A DNA stretch of 64,000 nt from Streptomyces sp. NK15101 (GTDB lineage Bacteria > Actinomycetota > Actinomycetes > Streptomycetales > Streptomycetaceae). This document shows positions 35,420-44,233 of the stretch, one piece after another; within the stretch, counting starts at the first letter, position 1; each line of letters opens with the position of its first letter. The notes beneath the pieces were generated by a model. That model did no database searches. It was given only the letters and a program-made list of their open reading frames with translations, and had not been told where the DNA came from. A program made the position numbers and the translations under genes. The stretch lies in NCBI RefSeq assembly GCF_020400725.1, contig NZ_JAINVG010000011.1, forward strand, positions 87,424-151,423, read 5' to 3'.

Positions 35420-36052
35420 TCAACACCGTTGCGCGGGCCCGATGACCGTGAGGCCCACCTGCGCGGCGAGCCAGTGGGCATACGGCTCGTTTCTCTGGCG
35501 GCCGTCGAAGACGGCGCTGCGGACGTGGACGAGGACGGTGTGGTCGCCGGTGGGCCCATCGAGCTCGCGGGTATGGGTGTTGAAGAGAAGTGACACTTCA
35601 GCGTGCTTGGACTCGCCGTGGAAGCCTGCCTCGGGTGCGTCCGGCCATTGCAGCGACTCCCAGTTGATCAAGCCGACATTCGGACCGATCGCCGCAGTGA
35701 AATCGTCCTCGACACTGTCGACCGGCAGGTCCCAGATCTCCCACTCCACGGGCAGCCGCCCCTCGAACGCGGCTGCCTCGGCCGGCAGGCCGCCCGCCGG
35801 GACACCGACGACGAGAGCGGGCTGCTCCTCGAACGGCACCCCTTGGAATTCCTCCAGCTCAGACGCCCCGCGGAACCATCCCTTGGGCATGGCCTTCGCC
35901 ATCCTCCGCACCTCGGCGACGGAGGAAAGCTCCGCGTACGCGGAGACCTCGGAATGTTCGCAGCGGCCGAACTCCATGAGACGGCGCGCGGTGCTCAAGG
36001 CGAGTGCGGGATCGGGGCTGCGGAAGACGGGATAGGCGACGTCGTTGGACAT
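35420..36052 (-). CDS. Hypothetical protein
   Basis: 210 residues from ATG 36052. VAYPVFRSPDPALALSTARR, EFGRCEHSEVSAYAELSSVA, EWEIWDLPVDSVEDDFTAAI and SLLFNTHTRELDGPTGDHTV have normal alpha/beta composition. No family, signal peptide or membrane segment is recognised. It sits just upstream of, and divergent to, a transposase remnant. The 168 bases between it and the kinase contain two copies of ccgccttcarcaccgt (35398-35431). Confidence 0.65.
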   Translation of the reverse strand: MSNDVAYPVFRSPDPALALSTARRLMEFGRCEHSEVSAYAELSSVAEVRRMAKAMPKGWFRGASELEEFQGVPFEEQPALVVGVPAGGLPAEAAAFEGRLPVEWEIWDLPVDSVEDDFTAAIGPNVGLINWESLQWPDAPEAGFHGESKHAEVSLLFNTHTRELDGPTGDHTVLVHVRSAVFDGRQRNEPYAHWLAAQVGLTVIGPAQRC

Positions 36053-36168
36053 CCGATGACCGTGCCATGGCTTGTCGTCGCACGCCATCGCATTTACAAC
36101 ACGCTTCCCATGGCTCGGTAGGCTGCGAGGTGTGGTGGGAAAAGAACCGTCCCCACCAGAGGCTTCGC

Positions 36169-36706
36169 ATGCTTGCCCATCCGTCCGGGGCCGACGTGTC
36201 CAGCTCCGCCCTGCGTTTCCCGTCGGCCCAGCTACGGGCTCACCGCCGGCGTCGTGGCACTCGCCGGCGGCGTCCGAGCGCCGGCCGACAGGCGCTGTCG
36301 GCGCCGGCCCATCTGCGGTGCGGGCACACCTACGCCCAGCTCGCGGCCGGGTTCGGCGTCGGCACCACCACCGCCTACCGGTACATGGCCGAGGCCGTCG
36401 ACGTTCTGGCGGCACTCGCTCCGGACCTGGCTGCCGCGCTGGAGACCGTGGCACGCAAGGCGTTCGTGATCCTCGACGGCACGCTGCTGCCGATCGACAG
36501 GATCACCGCCGACCGCCCGTTCCACTCCGGGAAGCGCAGGAAGCTCGGCATGGATGTGCAGGTCGCCTCCGGATCCGCAGGGCCGATCGCTGTGGGCCTC
36601 GCCGGCCTTGCCGGGCGCGGCCCACGACATCAAGGACGCCCGCGCCCATGGCATCACCGACACCGTGAAGGCCGCCCTGGTCCTCCGCGTTGGCACCATG
36701 GGCTGA
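36169..36706 (+). pseudogene. Truncated IS5-type transposase (DDE_Tnp_4-like)
   Basis: ATG 36169 opens LAHPSGADVSSSALRFPSAQ, then HLRCGHTYAQLAAGFGVGTT, TAYRYMAEAVDVLAALAPDL, AFVILDGTLLPIDRITADRP and FHSGKRRKLGMDVQV, the N-terminal HTH and first catalytic Asp (ILDGT) of HARBI1-like IS5 transposases. Near 36587 the frame shifts; the continuation LWASPALPGAAHDIKDARAH and GITDTVKAALVLRV is in another frame. The last third, with the second Asp and Glu, is gone. The element is dead and its right end is missing. Confidence 0.8.
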
Positions 36707-36708
36707 GC

Positions 36709-37080
36709 TCAACCCGCGGACCTCATCAGGGCCATCAGTTCCGCCTCGGTGGTCCCGGCCGGCACGCGCACGTCGAAGGTGTAGCCCTCATCGCAGAACA
36801 CCAGGTCAAGATGCGGGGGTGTCAGCCCGCGGAAGGCGATGGCCAGCCAGACCGCGTCCTCCTCCCACACGTCCATGTACAGGCAGGTACCGTCCTCGTG
36901 CAGATAAGCCTCACCCGGGCCGATCGCCGTATCTAGCCCCCAGATGAGACTGCGCACCGCACTACGGGCCGATGAATCGACCCTGACCACAGCCCACCGA
37001 GCACGGATCACCTCGGTCAGCGCACGCCGATCGACGTGCCATCCGCCCGCATCACCCTCGACCACCGCCAAGAACGTCAT
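36709..37080 (-). CDS. Small hypothetical protein
   Basis: 123 residues from ATG 37080: WHVDRRALTEVIRARWAVVR, LIWGLDTAIGPGEAYLHEDG, CLYMDVWEEDAVWLAIAFRG and FCDEGYTFDVRVPAGTTEAE. It looks like a compact alpha/beta protein. It ends 3 bases from the transposase remnant, so the insertion or deletion event stopped at its stop codon. Family not recognised. Confidence 0.65.
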   Translation of the reverse strand: MTFLAVVEGDAGGWHVDRRALTEVIRARWAVVRVDSSARSAVRSLIWGLDTAIGPGEAYLHEDGTCLYMDVWEEDAVWLAIAFRGLTPPHLDLVFCDEGYTFDVRVPAGTTEAELMALMRSAG

Positions 37081-37202
37081 GGTCAGGTTTTATCAGGCGT
37101 CAGGATTTGTCAGACGCCCATGTCACGGCGCTGACCAGCAGCTTCCCGAAGGTGGAATGGGCTCGGTGACGTGCTGTCGGTGGCTGCTTCTAGTGTTGCC
37201 TC

Positions 37203-37778
37203 ATGGGGAACTACTTTCAGACCGTCGTCGACCTCGACGCCACGCATGCGGACGCCCGCACCCTGGCAGGCAGCGGACTCGACTGGCTGGTCAGGGAGGG
37301 GATAGTCCGGGCCGAGCTCACCGACTGTGTTCTCGGGGCGCCGTCGGGGCATCCGCCCGGTCCCTCCTGGGCCAAGGCGGTCGGTCAGGAGGACTGGGAG
37401 CCCAGTGACGGACTCAGGATCGAGACCGGCCGCACCGTGTTCAACTGCGGTCAGGGCGAACCCAGATTCGCGGTGTGCCCCCATTGTGCCGGGCGGGCGG
37501 ATTTCTACACCGAACGGCTGGAGGAGATCGAGGGTGCGTGGGAACCCTTCGGTGAGGCCATCGACGCCTGGAGCGACACGGGCAGCGCGGCAGTCGCCTG
37601 CCCGCATTGCCGGTGCCCTGGTGACCTGACCGCGTGGACCTGGTCGGATGACTACTTCGCCTTCGGGCATCTCGGTTTCGAGTTCTGGGACTGGCCCGAC
37701 TTCAGCCCCGGGTTCCTGGAAGGTCTCTCCCGCGCGCTCGGGGGGCATCGCACGGTCCTCATGGCAGGCAAACTCTGA
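37203..37778 (+). CDS. Hypothetical protein with two CxxC-type pairs
   Basis: 191 residues from ATG 37203. YFQTVVDLDATHADARTLAG, LDWLVREGIVRAELTDCVLG, FAVCPHCAGRADFYTERLEE, VACPHCRCPGDLTAWTWSDD and LGFEFWDWPDFSPGFLEGLS. The two CPHC motifs, about 48 residues apart, likely hold one zinc. I believe this is a widespread streptomycete protein without assigned function. Soluble. No operon partner. Confidence 0.7.
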   Translation: MGNYFQTVVDLDATHADARTLAGSGLDWLVREGIVRAELTDCVLGAPSGHPPGPSWAKAVGQEDWEPSDGLRIETGRTVFNCGQGEPRFAVCPHCAGRADFYTERLEEIEGAWEPFGEAIDAWSDTGSAAVACPHCRCPGDLTAWTWSDDYFAFGHLGFEFWDWPDFSPGFLEGLSRALGGHRTVLMAGKL

Positions 37779-37845
37779 GGGAGCCGGAGTTCGTACGCCC
37801 TCCCCCCTCCTCCCCCCCCGCTCAACCCGGGGATGCTCGGAGCAG

Positions 37846-37930
37846 GGCGAACAAGCCGCGTTGCGCCGGCGGGCATCAGCGGCTCGATCCGGTCCCACAC
37901 CGCATCAGCGATCACTGATCGGCCGATCAG
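37846..37930 (-). mobile_element. Short remnant of an IS5-family transposase N-terminus
   Basis: On the minus strand, about 28 codons read DPLIGRSVIADAVWDRIEPL followed by MPAGATRLV, the opening of IS5-group transposases (DUF4096-like: W-x-RIxPLxP). No further transposase sequence follows; it breaks into a C-rich tract (37799-37824). The 3' end of the alpha/beta hydrolase gene lies 4 bases away. Confidence 0.55.
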
Positions 37931-37934
37931 CGGA

Positions 37935-38702
37935 TCACGGAGACATGTCCCAGGCCCCCACCGCACCGGCGAAGACGTCGGGGTTGTCGAACATGACGTT
38001 GTGGCCGGCGTCGGGGACGGTCACGACGTCCACGCCGGCGGCCCGGAGCCCGTCCGCACCGGCCAGGTCGCCGCTCAGCTCGCCCTGGAGGTAGACGCGC
38101 GGGACGCGCGAGTGGACGAACATCTCCCGCATCACGGGCTCGGTGCCCCGTACCAGGTGGGCGGCGGAGCGGTGCAGGGCCAGCGGGTCGGCCAGCCGCA
38201 TGGTGGCCGCCCAGGCCGGGCCGACGTGCTCCAGGACACGGGCGAAGCCTCCGCCCCGTACGAACTCCTCCTCCGTGTACGACGCGATGCCGCTGCTGCC
38301 CGCCGTGGGTACCGGGAACGGGTCGAGGTTGCCCTCGGTGACGACGAGCCGTCCCACCAGGTCGGGCCTGCGGTGGGCGAGGACGATGGCGACCGAGCCG
38401 CCCATGCTGTGCCCGGCGATCACCCCGCCGCGCACCTGGGCCGCGTCGAGCGCGGCGGCCAGGGCGTCCGCGTGGCCCTCAAGGCTGTAGTCGAAGTCGA
38501 CGGGCCGGTCACTGATGCCGTGCCCCGGCAGGTCGACGAAGAGGACCCGCCGGCCGGCGAGTTCGGGACGGGCCGCGATGTGCGCGTGGTAAACGGCCGA
38601 CGCGGCGCCGAGGCCGTGCACGAACACCACCGCGGGCCCCTCGCCGGCCGCCTCGGTCCATCGGACGACACTGCCCCGCTCGTCGAATCGTGCCTCGCGC
38701 AC
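37935..38702 (-). CDS. Alpha/beta hydrolase
   Basis: 255 residues from GTG 38702, with GGGGAG upstream. VVFVHGLGAASAVYHAHIAA (oxyanion His-Gly), VDLPGHGISDRP, IAGHSMGGSVAIVLAHRRPD (nucleophile Ser) and PDAGHNVMFDNPDVFAG (catalytic His) are in canonical order. A cap domain of about 60 residues separates the last two. Cytoplasmic. It is divergent from a PadR gene with a palindrome between them, so expression is probably induced by a PadR ligand. Confidence 0.88.
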   Translation of the reverse strand: MREARFDERGSVVRWTEAAGEGPAVVFVHGLGAASAVYHAHIAARPELAGRRVLFVDLPGHGISDRPVDFDYSLEGHADALAAALDAAQVRGGVIAGHSMGGSVAIVLAHRRPDLVGRLVVTEGNLDPFPVPTAGSSGIASYTEEEFVRGGGFARVLEHVGPAWAATMRLADPLALHRSAAHLVRGTEPVMREMFVHSRVPRVYLQGELSGDLAGADGLRAAGVDVVTVPDAGHNVMFDNPDVFAGAVGAWDMSP

Positions 38703-38735
38703 AGTCCACTCCCCTCTCGAATACCTCAGCCTCAC

Positions 38736-38757
38736 AGTACTACGTCGACGCAGTACT
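38736..38757. promoter_or_regulatory. Probable PadR operator
   Basis: A 22-base near-perfect palindrome: agtactacgtc on the left and gacgcagtact on the right, one mismatched pair, in the 87-base gap between the hydrolase GTG (38702) and the PadR ATG (38790). Outer atgt/tact-type arms with a GC centre are a common PadR-site layout. A second partial half (caacgtaat) follows at 38762. Confidence 0.7.
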
Positions 38758-38789
38758 GCGACAACGTAATCCTGAGGGAGAATGCGGGC

Positions 38790-39317
38790 ATGCTGGAACT
38801 GTCGATCCTCGGTTTCCTCTACGAGACCCCGCTGCACGGCTACGAGCTGCGCAAACGCATCACGGCCCTCACCGGCCACGTACGCCCGGTGGGCGAGTCC
38901 ACCCTGTACCCGGCGATCAAGCGCCTGGAGAAGGCCGGTCTGCTGGTACGGGAGACCCAGCCCGGCCCGGCCGCCGCACCCCGCCAGGTCCTCACCCTCA
39001 CTTCCGCCGGCCGGGAGGAACTCCGGCGCCGCCTCGCCGACGCCGAAGGCCCCGAAGTGACCGACGAGAACCGCTGGTTCGCCCTCCTGGCCTTTCTGCG
39101 CCACCTCGACGACCCCACCGCCCAGGCCACGGTCCTGCGCCGCCGCCTCGCCTTCCTGGAAGAGCCCGCCAGCTTCTTCTACGACGGCGATCGCCCGGTG
39201 CGCGCCGAGGAACCGGACGACCCGTTCCGCCACGGCGTCCTGACCATCGCCCGCGCCACCACCCAGGCGGAACTCACCTGGCTCCGCACCACCCTCGCCG
39301 AACTGGAGAGCTCCTGA
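38790..39317 (+). CDS. PadR family transcriptional regulator
   Basis: 175 residues from ATG 38790. Winged-helix PadR domain: LELSILGFLYETPLHGYELR, VGESTLYPAIKRLEKAGLLV and LTLTSAGREELRRRLAD. The C-terminal dimerisation helices (PEVTDENRWFALLAFLRHL, LRRRLAFLEEPASFFYD, TTQAELTWLRTTLAELES) are those of the Vir_act_alpha_C type. Likely autorepressor and repressor of the divergent hydrolase through the palindrome between them. Confidence 0.9.
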   Translation: MLELSILGFLYETPLHGYELRKRITALTGHVRPVGESTLYPAIKRLEKAGLLVRETQPGPAAAPRQVLTLTSAGREELRRRLADAEGPEVTDENRWFALLAFLRHLDDPTAQATVLRRRLAFLEEPASFFYDGDRPVRAEEPDDPFRHGVLTIARATTQAELTWLRTTLAELESS

Positions 39318-39371
39318 CGAGCTCGTGCGCGGTAGGCGGTGAGACGTCGAGGACTTCGATGGGCCTGACGC

Positions 39372-39828
39372 TCACCCCTGCCGTCGCGGGTCCAGGTCCG
39401 CGGTCTGCAGAGGGGGCAGCAGGCCGGCGACGGCTCGAACGGTGTCGCTGGTGTGCTCGCGGCGGCCGAGGTGGCGGGCCAGTGCCCGCCGGTTCTTCAG
39501 ATGGGCGATGCCGTGCTCGCCCCGGATGCGGCGTCCCGATCTCCGTGCCATCGATGATTCCATTCCTCCCACCGGCGCCGAGGTGCTCGACTGCCTCGAC
39601 CAGGGTCCGCAGCCGCACGTCCGGGCTGTCCCGAAGCCGGTCGATGAACATGAGCCGGTGCTTCGCACCGGCGCCCACAGCACGCTTCCGCGGCCGAGAG
39701 GACAGCCTGGTCCGGTGACGCTCGTGCCACAGCGGGCCGAGCTCGGCGATGAGTTCAGCAATCACATCGGCTGACGGCCCCGTGATCCGGAGGTTGCCGA
39801 CGATCACTGCACGCGTCACGTTCCCCAC
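39372..39828 (-). pseudogene. Internally deleted transposase of an IS5-group element
   Basis: Three blocks of one transposase are joined: ITGPSADVIAELIAELGPLW plus RPRKRAVGAGAKHRLMFIDR (N-terminus), then SPDVRLRTLVEAVEHLGAGG with GIIDGTEIG (first catalytic Asp), then in another frame RRIRGEHGIAHLKNRRALAR, HLGRREHTSDTVRAVAGL and the C-terminus. About 40 residues are missing at the first joint and 120 or more at the second. Both termini survive, so the element shrank from within. Non-functional unless helped in trans. Confidence 0.75.
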
Positions 39829-39875
39829 CGCCCAAGGCCGGAGCTCTTGTTCTCCTGGGCTCCCGGTAGGGTGCG

Positions 39876-40412
39876 GTGGTGCGCACGGTCGAGCTTTTGT
39901 TGGACGAGGCGGCGGAGCTGGCGGTTCGGGAGGCGTGGCAGCGGCTCGCGGATGCGGGGTTGCCCAGTCAGGCGCGTCACCGTTCCCCGACCAACAGCCC
40001 GCATCTGACTCTGGCGGCCTGTCCGGAGCTGACCGCTCCGATTCGGTGGGAGCTTGCCGAGGTGGTCGCCGTCCTGCCGTTGCCGGTGCGGTTCACGGGC
40101 GTGGTCCGCTTCGAGCGGCCCACTTCGGTACTGGCCTGGGCGCTGGATCTCGACGCCGCGCTGGCCGGCTTGCAGTGCCGGGTGTGGGAGGCGGTGGCCT
40201 CGGACAGCCCGCCCGAGGCCCTCAACCCGTTCCACGAACCCGGGCGCTGGAGCCCGCACATCACCCTCGGTCGCACCCGGCGTGCGGGCGCCTTCGCCGA
40301 TCGGCGCGTCCCCGACCTGCTGCCGGTGCCGCCCCTCTCGGCCCAGCTCGTCACCCTGCGCAGCTACGACACCGAGACCGGTGCCCTGGAGGTGCTGGAG
40401 CCCCGCTCCTGA
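39876..40412 (+). CDS. 2'-5' RNA ligase / cyclic phosphodiesterase family protein
   Basis: 178 residues from GTG 39876 (GTG 39879 equally possible). Two HxTx motifs 110 residues apart define the family: NSPHLTLAACPE and WSPHITLGRTRR. In ThpR/CPDase relatives the two His-Thr pairs hydrolyse 2',3'-cyclic phosphates or join RNA ends. Full-length and intact, although an IS remnant lies 50 bases upstream. Physiological substrate unknown. Confidence 0.85.
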   Translation: MVRTVELLLDEAAELAVREAWQRLADAGLPSQARHRSPTNSPHLTLAACPELTAPIRWELAEVVAVLPLPVRFTGVVRFERPTSVLAWALDLDAALAGLQCRVWEAVASDSPPEALNPFHEPGRWSPHITLGRTRRAGAFADRRVPDLLPVPPLSAQLVTLRSYDTETGALEVLEPRS

Positions 40413-40425
40413 GACGGCCCCGACG

Positions 40426-42120
40426 TCAGTTTCCCTCCGTCAGATTCCGGTCGAGGACGCCGATGAGCCGTGCTCCCGCGCGGTCGGTCCCGCGGCGCCC
40501 TCGCTTCGTGTCCGCCGAGGCCCTTTCCAGCCGCAGCCGTGCTGTACGTCCACGCAGCGTCAGCGTCATCAGCTGGTTGCCGAACCACGGCCCGCCGGTG
40601 CGCTCCCACCGGACCGCCGGTCGCTCGACCCGTCCGTGGCGGGCAAGGAGATGCCCGATTCCCCTGGCGAACCGGCTCCAGCCGAAACGGAACCCGGCCC
40701 GCATGGCCGTGGGCACCGAGTTGTGCAGGGGTGAGCAGGTGAACTGGAAGACGCGGGAGCGCGGTGGCTGCCCGGTGGTCCAGACGGGCTCCGCCACGTA
40801 CGCGTGGTGGACGTCCCCGGAAAGCACGCACACCGTCGCCGGGGCGGTGTCGGCCCTTCCTACCTCGGCGACCGTCTCCGTGAGTTTTTCGAACGACGAG
40901 GTGAACGCCGCCCAGTGCTCCAGGTCCGCCCGCCGCCGCAGCCACTCGCCGAAGCGCACCCAGCGCGGACCGCGTTCGCCCCGGCAGAGCGCCGCGTGCC
41001 AGCCCTCCGCGAAGTGGACCATCGGAGGCAGCAGCCACGGGAGTGAGGTCCCGACCAGCAGGTGGTCGACACCGCCGAGTCCGTCGAACGCCTGTGTCCG
41101 CAGCCAGGCCGCCTCCTGGGCGTCCAGCATCGTCCTGTGCTGCTCCTCCAGCACCCGCGCGGCCCGGGTGTCGACCATCAGCAGCCGGGTGCGGCCGAAG
41201 TCCCTGCGGTAGCTCCAGCGCACCGACGCCGGGTCGGCGTCGGCGCGTTCGGCGAACACGCGCAGCACCTCCGTGGCGTCGTCGGCCGCCAGGACCGCCG
41301 CGTACAGCTCGTCCTCGGCGAGCTCGGCGGGCGAGAGGTTCCCGAGGTGCTGGTAGACCCAGTACGACATCAGACCGCCGGTGATCCGCTCGTGCCACCA
41401 GGGCGTCGCCCGCATGTCGGCCACCCAGGCGGCGCTGGTGTTCCAGTCGTCGATGACGTCGTGGTCGTCGAAGATCATGCAGCTGGGCACGGTCGAGAGC
41501 AGCCAGCGCAGTTCGGGGTCGCCCCAGGACTCGTCGTAGAGGTGGGTGTACTCCTCGTAGTCGGCGACCTGGTCCGGCGGGGCGGCGGAGCCGGTGCCGG
41601 CGGCCCGCCGGTGCCGGGCGATCCAGGCGCGGGTGTCGGCGGACGTCTCGTCCGCGTACACCTGGTCGCCGAGGAGGAGGAGAACGTCCGGACGCTCGGC
41701 CTCCGGGTCGGCGGCGAGCCGGGCGGAAAGGGTGTCGAGGACGTCGGGGCCCACCGGATCGGACTCCCCCATGGCAGGCGCCGCCCACCGGCACGAGCCG
41801 AAGGCGACCACCGCGTCCGTCGCCGGGACCGGCGGCGTGTGGATGGTGCTGGGCGGCTGGGGCGAGTCCGCGAGGGGCCACACCCGCTCGCCGTCGAGCA
41901 GCACCTCGTACGTCGTGGCGGCCCCGGGGACGAGTCCGGTCACGACCACCAGCGCGTAGTGGTGGTCGGCGACGCGGAACGTCGGGGCCGAGCCCCCCGC
42001 GCCGCCCGGGCACCGTACCTCCGCCGTGCACGCCCGGTCGGTCTCGACCCACACCGTCGCGCTCGTGCCCGACTCCCAGTCGACGTGTCGCAGGAGCGGC
42101 CCCAGCCTCAGACCGGCCAT
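40426..42120 (-). CDS. phoD: PhoD-like alkaline phosphatase D family protein
   Basis: 564 residues from ATG 42120, with GGGGA upstream. An N-terminal Fn3-like domain (RHVDWESGTSATVWVETDRA to LLDGERVWPL) precedes the PhoD metallophosphatase domain: VVAFGSCRWA, LLLLGDQVYADETSADTRAW, MIFDDHDVIDDWNTSAAWVA, RTRLLMVDTRA and VCVLSGDVHHAYVAE. No signal peptide, unlike the secreted Tat-dependent PhoD; this is the cytoplasmic-type branch common in streptomycetes. The symbol is by family resemblance only. It converges with the RNA-ligase gene 13 bases away. Confidence 0.82.
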   Translation of the reverse strand: MAGLRLGPLLRHVDWESGTSATVWVETDRACTAEVRCPGGAGGSAPTFRVADHHYALVVVTGLVPGAATTYEVLLDGERVWPLADSPQPPSTIHTPPVPATDAVVAFGSCRWAAPAMGESDPVGPDVLDTLSARLAADPEAERPDVLLLLGDQVYADETSADTRAWIARHRRAAGTGSAAPPDQVADYEEYTHLYDESWGDPELRWLLSTVPSCMIFDDHDVIDDWNTSAAWVADMRATPWWHERITGGLMSYWVYQHLGNLSPAELAEDELYAAVLAADDATEVLRVFAERADADPASVRWSYRRDFGRTRLLMVDTRAARVLEEQHRTMLDAQEAAWLRTQAFDGLGGVDHLLVGTSLPWLLPPMVHFAEGWHAALCRGERGPRWVRFGEWLRRRADLEHWAAFTSSFEKLTETVAEVGRADTAPATVCVLSGDVHHAYVAEPVWTTGQPPRSRVFQFTCSPLHNSVPTAMRAGFRFGWSRFARGIGHLLARHGRVERPAVRWERTGGPWFGNQLMTLTLRGRTARLRLERASADTKRGRRGTDRAGARLIGVLDRNLTEGN

Positions 42121-42469
42121 CACGAGTCCCCTTCCGGCGCTCCGCACGGTACGGAACGGCCGCTCTGTACGGTACTGAGCCCCTGCGGAAACAGCGCCGT
42201 CGCACCGCTCGGCCGCCCCCGACTCAGGTGGCTTGCTCTTCCCTACGGTACGCACGCCTTCAGCAGGCGGCCGGTGTCTCAGCGCACCGATCCCACGATC
42301 CGAACCAGAACCCGTCCTTCTGAGCACCACCACCGCACCCGTGCGGTCCCGTGGGCGACGACCACCGAACCTCGGCACACCGCCGCACCACGAACTGCAC
42401 ACCCGAGATCGCTGCCGCGAAGGAAGAACCACCGCGCGAACGCCGAAGAGCGGCGACGGACGCCGCTCG
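42121..42469. other. 349-base gap
   Basis: Between the PhoD start and the 3' end of the SDR gene. No coding signal on either strand stands out; it is presumably the PhoD promoter region. ggtacggaacggccgctctgtacggtact (42149-42177) contains a repeated tacgga/gtacgg word that could be an operator, weakly. Confidence 0.35.
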
Positions 42470-43441
42470 TCACCGTCGTCGGCCGAGGACCTTCGCCGCG
42501 ATCGCGAGTGCTGCCAAGCCCGCGGCCGCCGCTGCCCCTCTGCCGATGACACGGTGGTCGTGCCGACGCCATCCGTCGTCGACCGCGCACGGCAGGGGAT
42601 CGGGGTCGAACACCGTGCCGTCGTGCGAGGGGACCGGGGCACCCCGTACGGCGAACGTGTTCACCACGGGACCGATGAGACGGTCGTACAGGCCGGGCGC
42701 GAGATCGTGCGCCCAGACGCCGACGCGTTATGTCCGTCCGACGACGATCTCGCGCCGAGGCCGGTCGATGGCACGTACCACCGCGGCCACCACTCGTTCC
42801 GGCGACGTCACGGGCGGCAGCGGCCGGATCCGGCGACCGATGTAGTTCGCGGCATGACGATAGATCGGCGTGTCGACCGCGCCCGGCAGGACGACGCACA
42901 CGGCGATGCCAGGAGCGTCGCGCAACTCCTGACGCAGCACCTCGGAGAAACCGAGCAGGCCCCATTTCGAGGTCACATACGGTGAGACATAGGGGGACGA
43001 GAGCCGTCCGTACAGAGAACCGATGTTGACGAGCACCCCCTTGCCCTGGGACCTGAACTGCGGCAGCACCGCCCGGGCCGCGTGGACCTGCCCGAACAGC
43101 GTGGTGTTCACGACCTGTCGGAACACAGGGCCGGGGGTGTCCTCGAACAGGCCGTAGCTCCACACGGCCGCGGCGTTCACCCAGGCGTCGACGCGCCCGA
43201 ACCTTTCGACCGCACGTCGGACCAGAACCTGGACGGCTGCTTCGTCGCCGACGTCGGTCGGGACGACCAGCACCCGTCCTCCGCGCTGCTCGCACTCCCG
43301 CGCGACCGCGACGAGGGTCCGTTCGGTGCGGGCCGCCAGCACGAGGTCGGCCCCGCGGGCGGCGAGTGCCTCCGCCACCCCACGGCCGATGCCGCTGGAC
43401 GCTCCGGTGACGACCACCACGGGCCGGTCCGGCCGGTTCAC
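42470..43441 (-). pseudogene. Short-chain dehydrogenase/reductase interrupted by an in-frame TAA
   Basis: GTG 43441 opens an SDR: VVVVTGASSGIGRGVAEALA (TGxxxGIG), WVNAAAVWSYG (NAG-like), VLVNIGSLYGRLSSPY (Ser) and YVSPYVTSKWGLLGFSEVLR (YxxxK). The frame hits TAA at 42730-42728 after EIVVGRT. Exactly the same frame then continues RVGVWAHDLAPGLYDRLIGP, VVNTFAVRGAPVPSHDGTVF, DPDPLPCAVDDGWRR and an Ala-rich hydrophobic end to 42470. That tail is the C-terminal extension expected for this SDR subgroup (about 323 residues). TAA is very rare in such DNA, so a recent nonsense mutation is likely. The catalytic core is intact. Confidence 0.75.
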
Positions 43442-43636
43442 GGAACCCCGCCGATCCGCTGGGCCCGCGTGAACCGGCCGGACCGGCCGCCGATGGCCGA
43501 CCACCAGCCCTCGGCCGGTCGGCGAAGGCGGAGCGGTCGAAGACGGGACGGCTCGTTCGATCCGGTCAGGTGCTCCAAGGACGTGATCACTCGCGGTCCG
43601 ACCTGTACGAGGGTGGGGTCCGGATGCCGGCCGAAG

Positions 43637-44233
43637 TCAGTGCGGCAGGTGGTGGCTGATGCCGGCCGGCAGGTGCGGGGAGAGGGACGCGGCGCGCTGC
43701 CACATGCCCGAAGCCTGCTCGGCGGGCCGCTGCTGCTCGCCGTGCAGGGCGTTGAGCACCACCAGACACCCCGTGAGCGCCGGTACCACCCACTGCGCAC
43801 AGGCCAGCTGCCGACGTGCCTTGTCGAGGTCGACGGGGTGCTTGCTCGCCTTCTCGGCGTCCTCCGGGTCGGAGGACGAGGCCAGCTCGACCTTCTTTCC
43901 CAGGACGCGGGCGTAGGCGGTGGCGGCCAGGGCCGCCGCGGTGACGACGGTCTTGGCCGCGGTGGAGGCGGCGACGCCCTGCTGGGTGGCGACGCGGTGG
44001 GCGTTCACGGCCAGCAGCCCCCCGCTGCCGAACAGGTGCACACCGATGGCAGCGGCATTGACCGGCGTCCACTTCGCCCAGCCGGCGGAGGCGATCCGGT
44101 CCGTGGCCGCCTCCGTCCCGCCTTCACTCCTGGCAGCACCGTTGAGGCCGACCGCACCCATGAGCGAGCCACCGAACCAAGCGGCCAGCCCCACGTCGTG
44201 CAGACTGCGAATCAGCGTGTGACGTTCGGACAT
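43637..44233 (-). CDS. Hypothetical integral membrane protein
   Basis: 198 residues from ATG 44233, with GAAGGAG 7 bases upstream. LHDVGLAAWFGGSLMGAVGL, WTPVNAAAIGVHLFGSGGLL, AKTVVTAAALAATAYARVLG and WVVPALTGCLVVLNALHGEQ form four hydrophobic segments, with a conserved His-Asp near the N-terminus (SLHDVGLAAWFGG). The family recurs in actinobacteria without assigned function. Possibly co-transcribed with the SDR, which follows 195 bases downstream. Confidence 0.7.
   Translation of the reverse strand: MSERHTLIRSLHDVGLAAWFGGSLMGAVGLNGAARSEGGTEAATDRIASAGWAKWTPVNAAAIGVHLFGSGGLLAVNAHRVATQQGVAASTAAKTVVTAAALAATAYARVLGKKVELASSSDPEDAEKASKHPVDLDKARRQLACAQWVVPALTGCLVVLNALHGEQQRPAEQASGMWQRAASLSPHLPAGISHHLPH

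Noticed and set aside
37799..37824. C-rich tract as a telomere-like or recombination signal
   Set aside because: A single run of Cs with no repeat unit or hairpin array; more likely slippage at an IS remnant edge.
42233..42985. Plus-strand 250-codon frame over the SDR 3' end
   Set aside because: It is antisense to a recognisable SDR C-terminus and has no family features.
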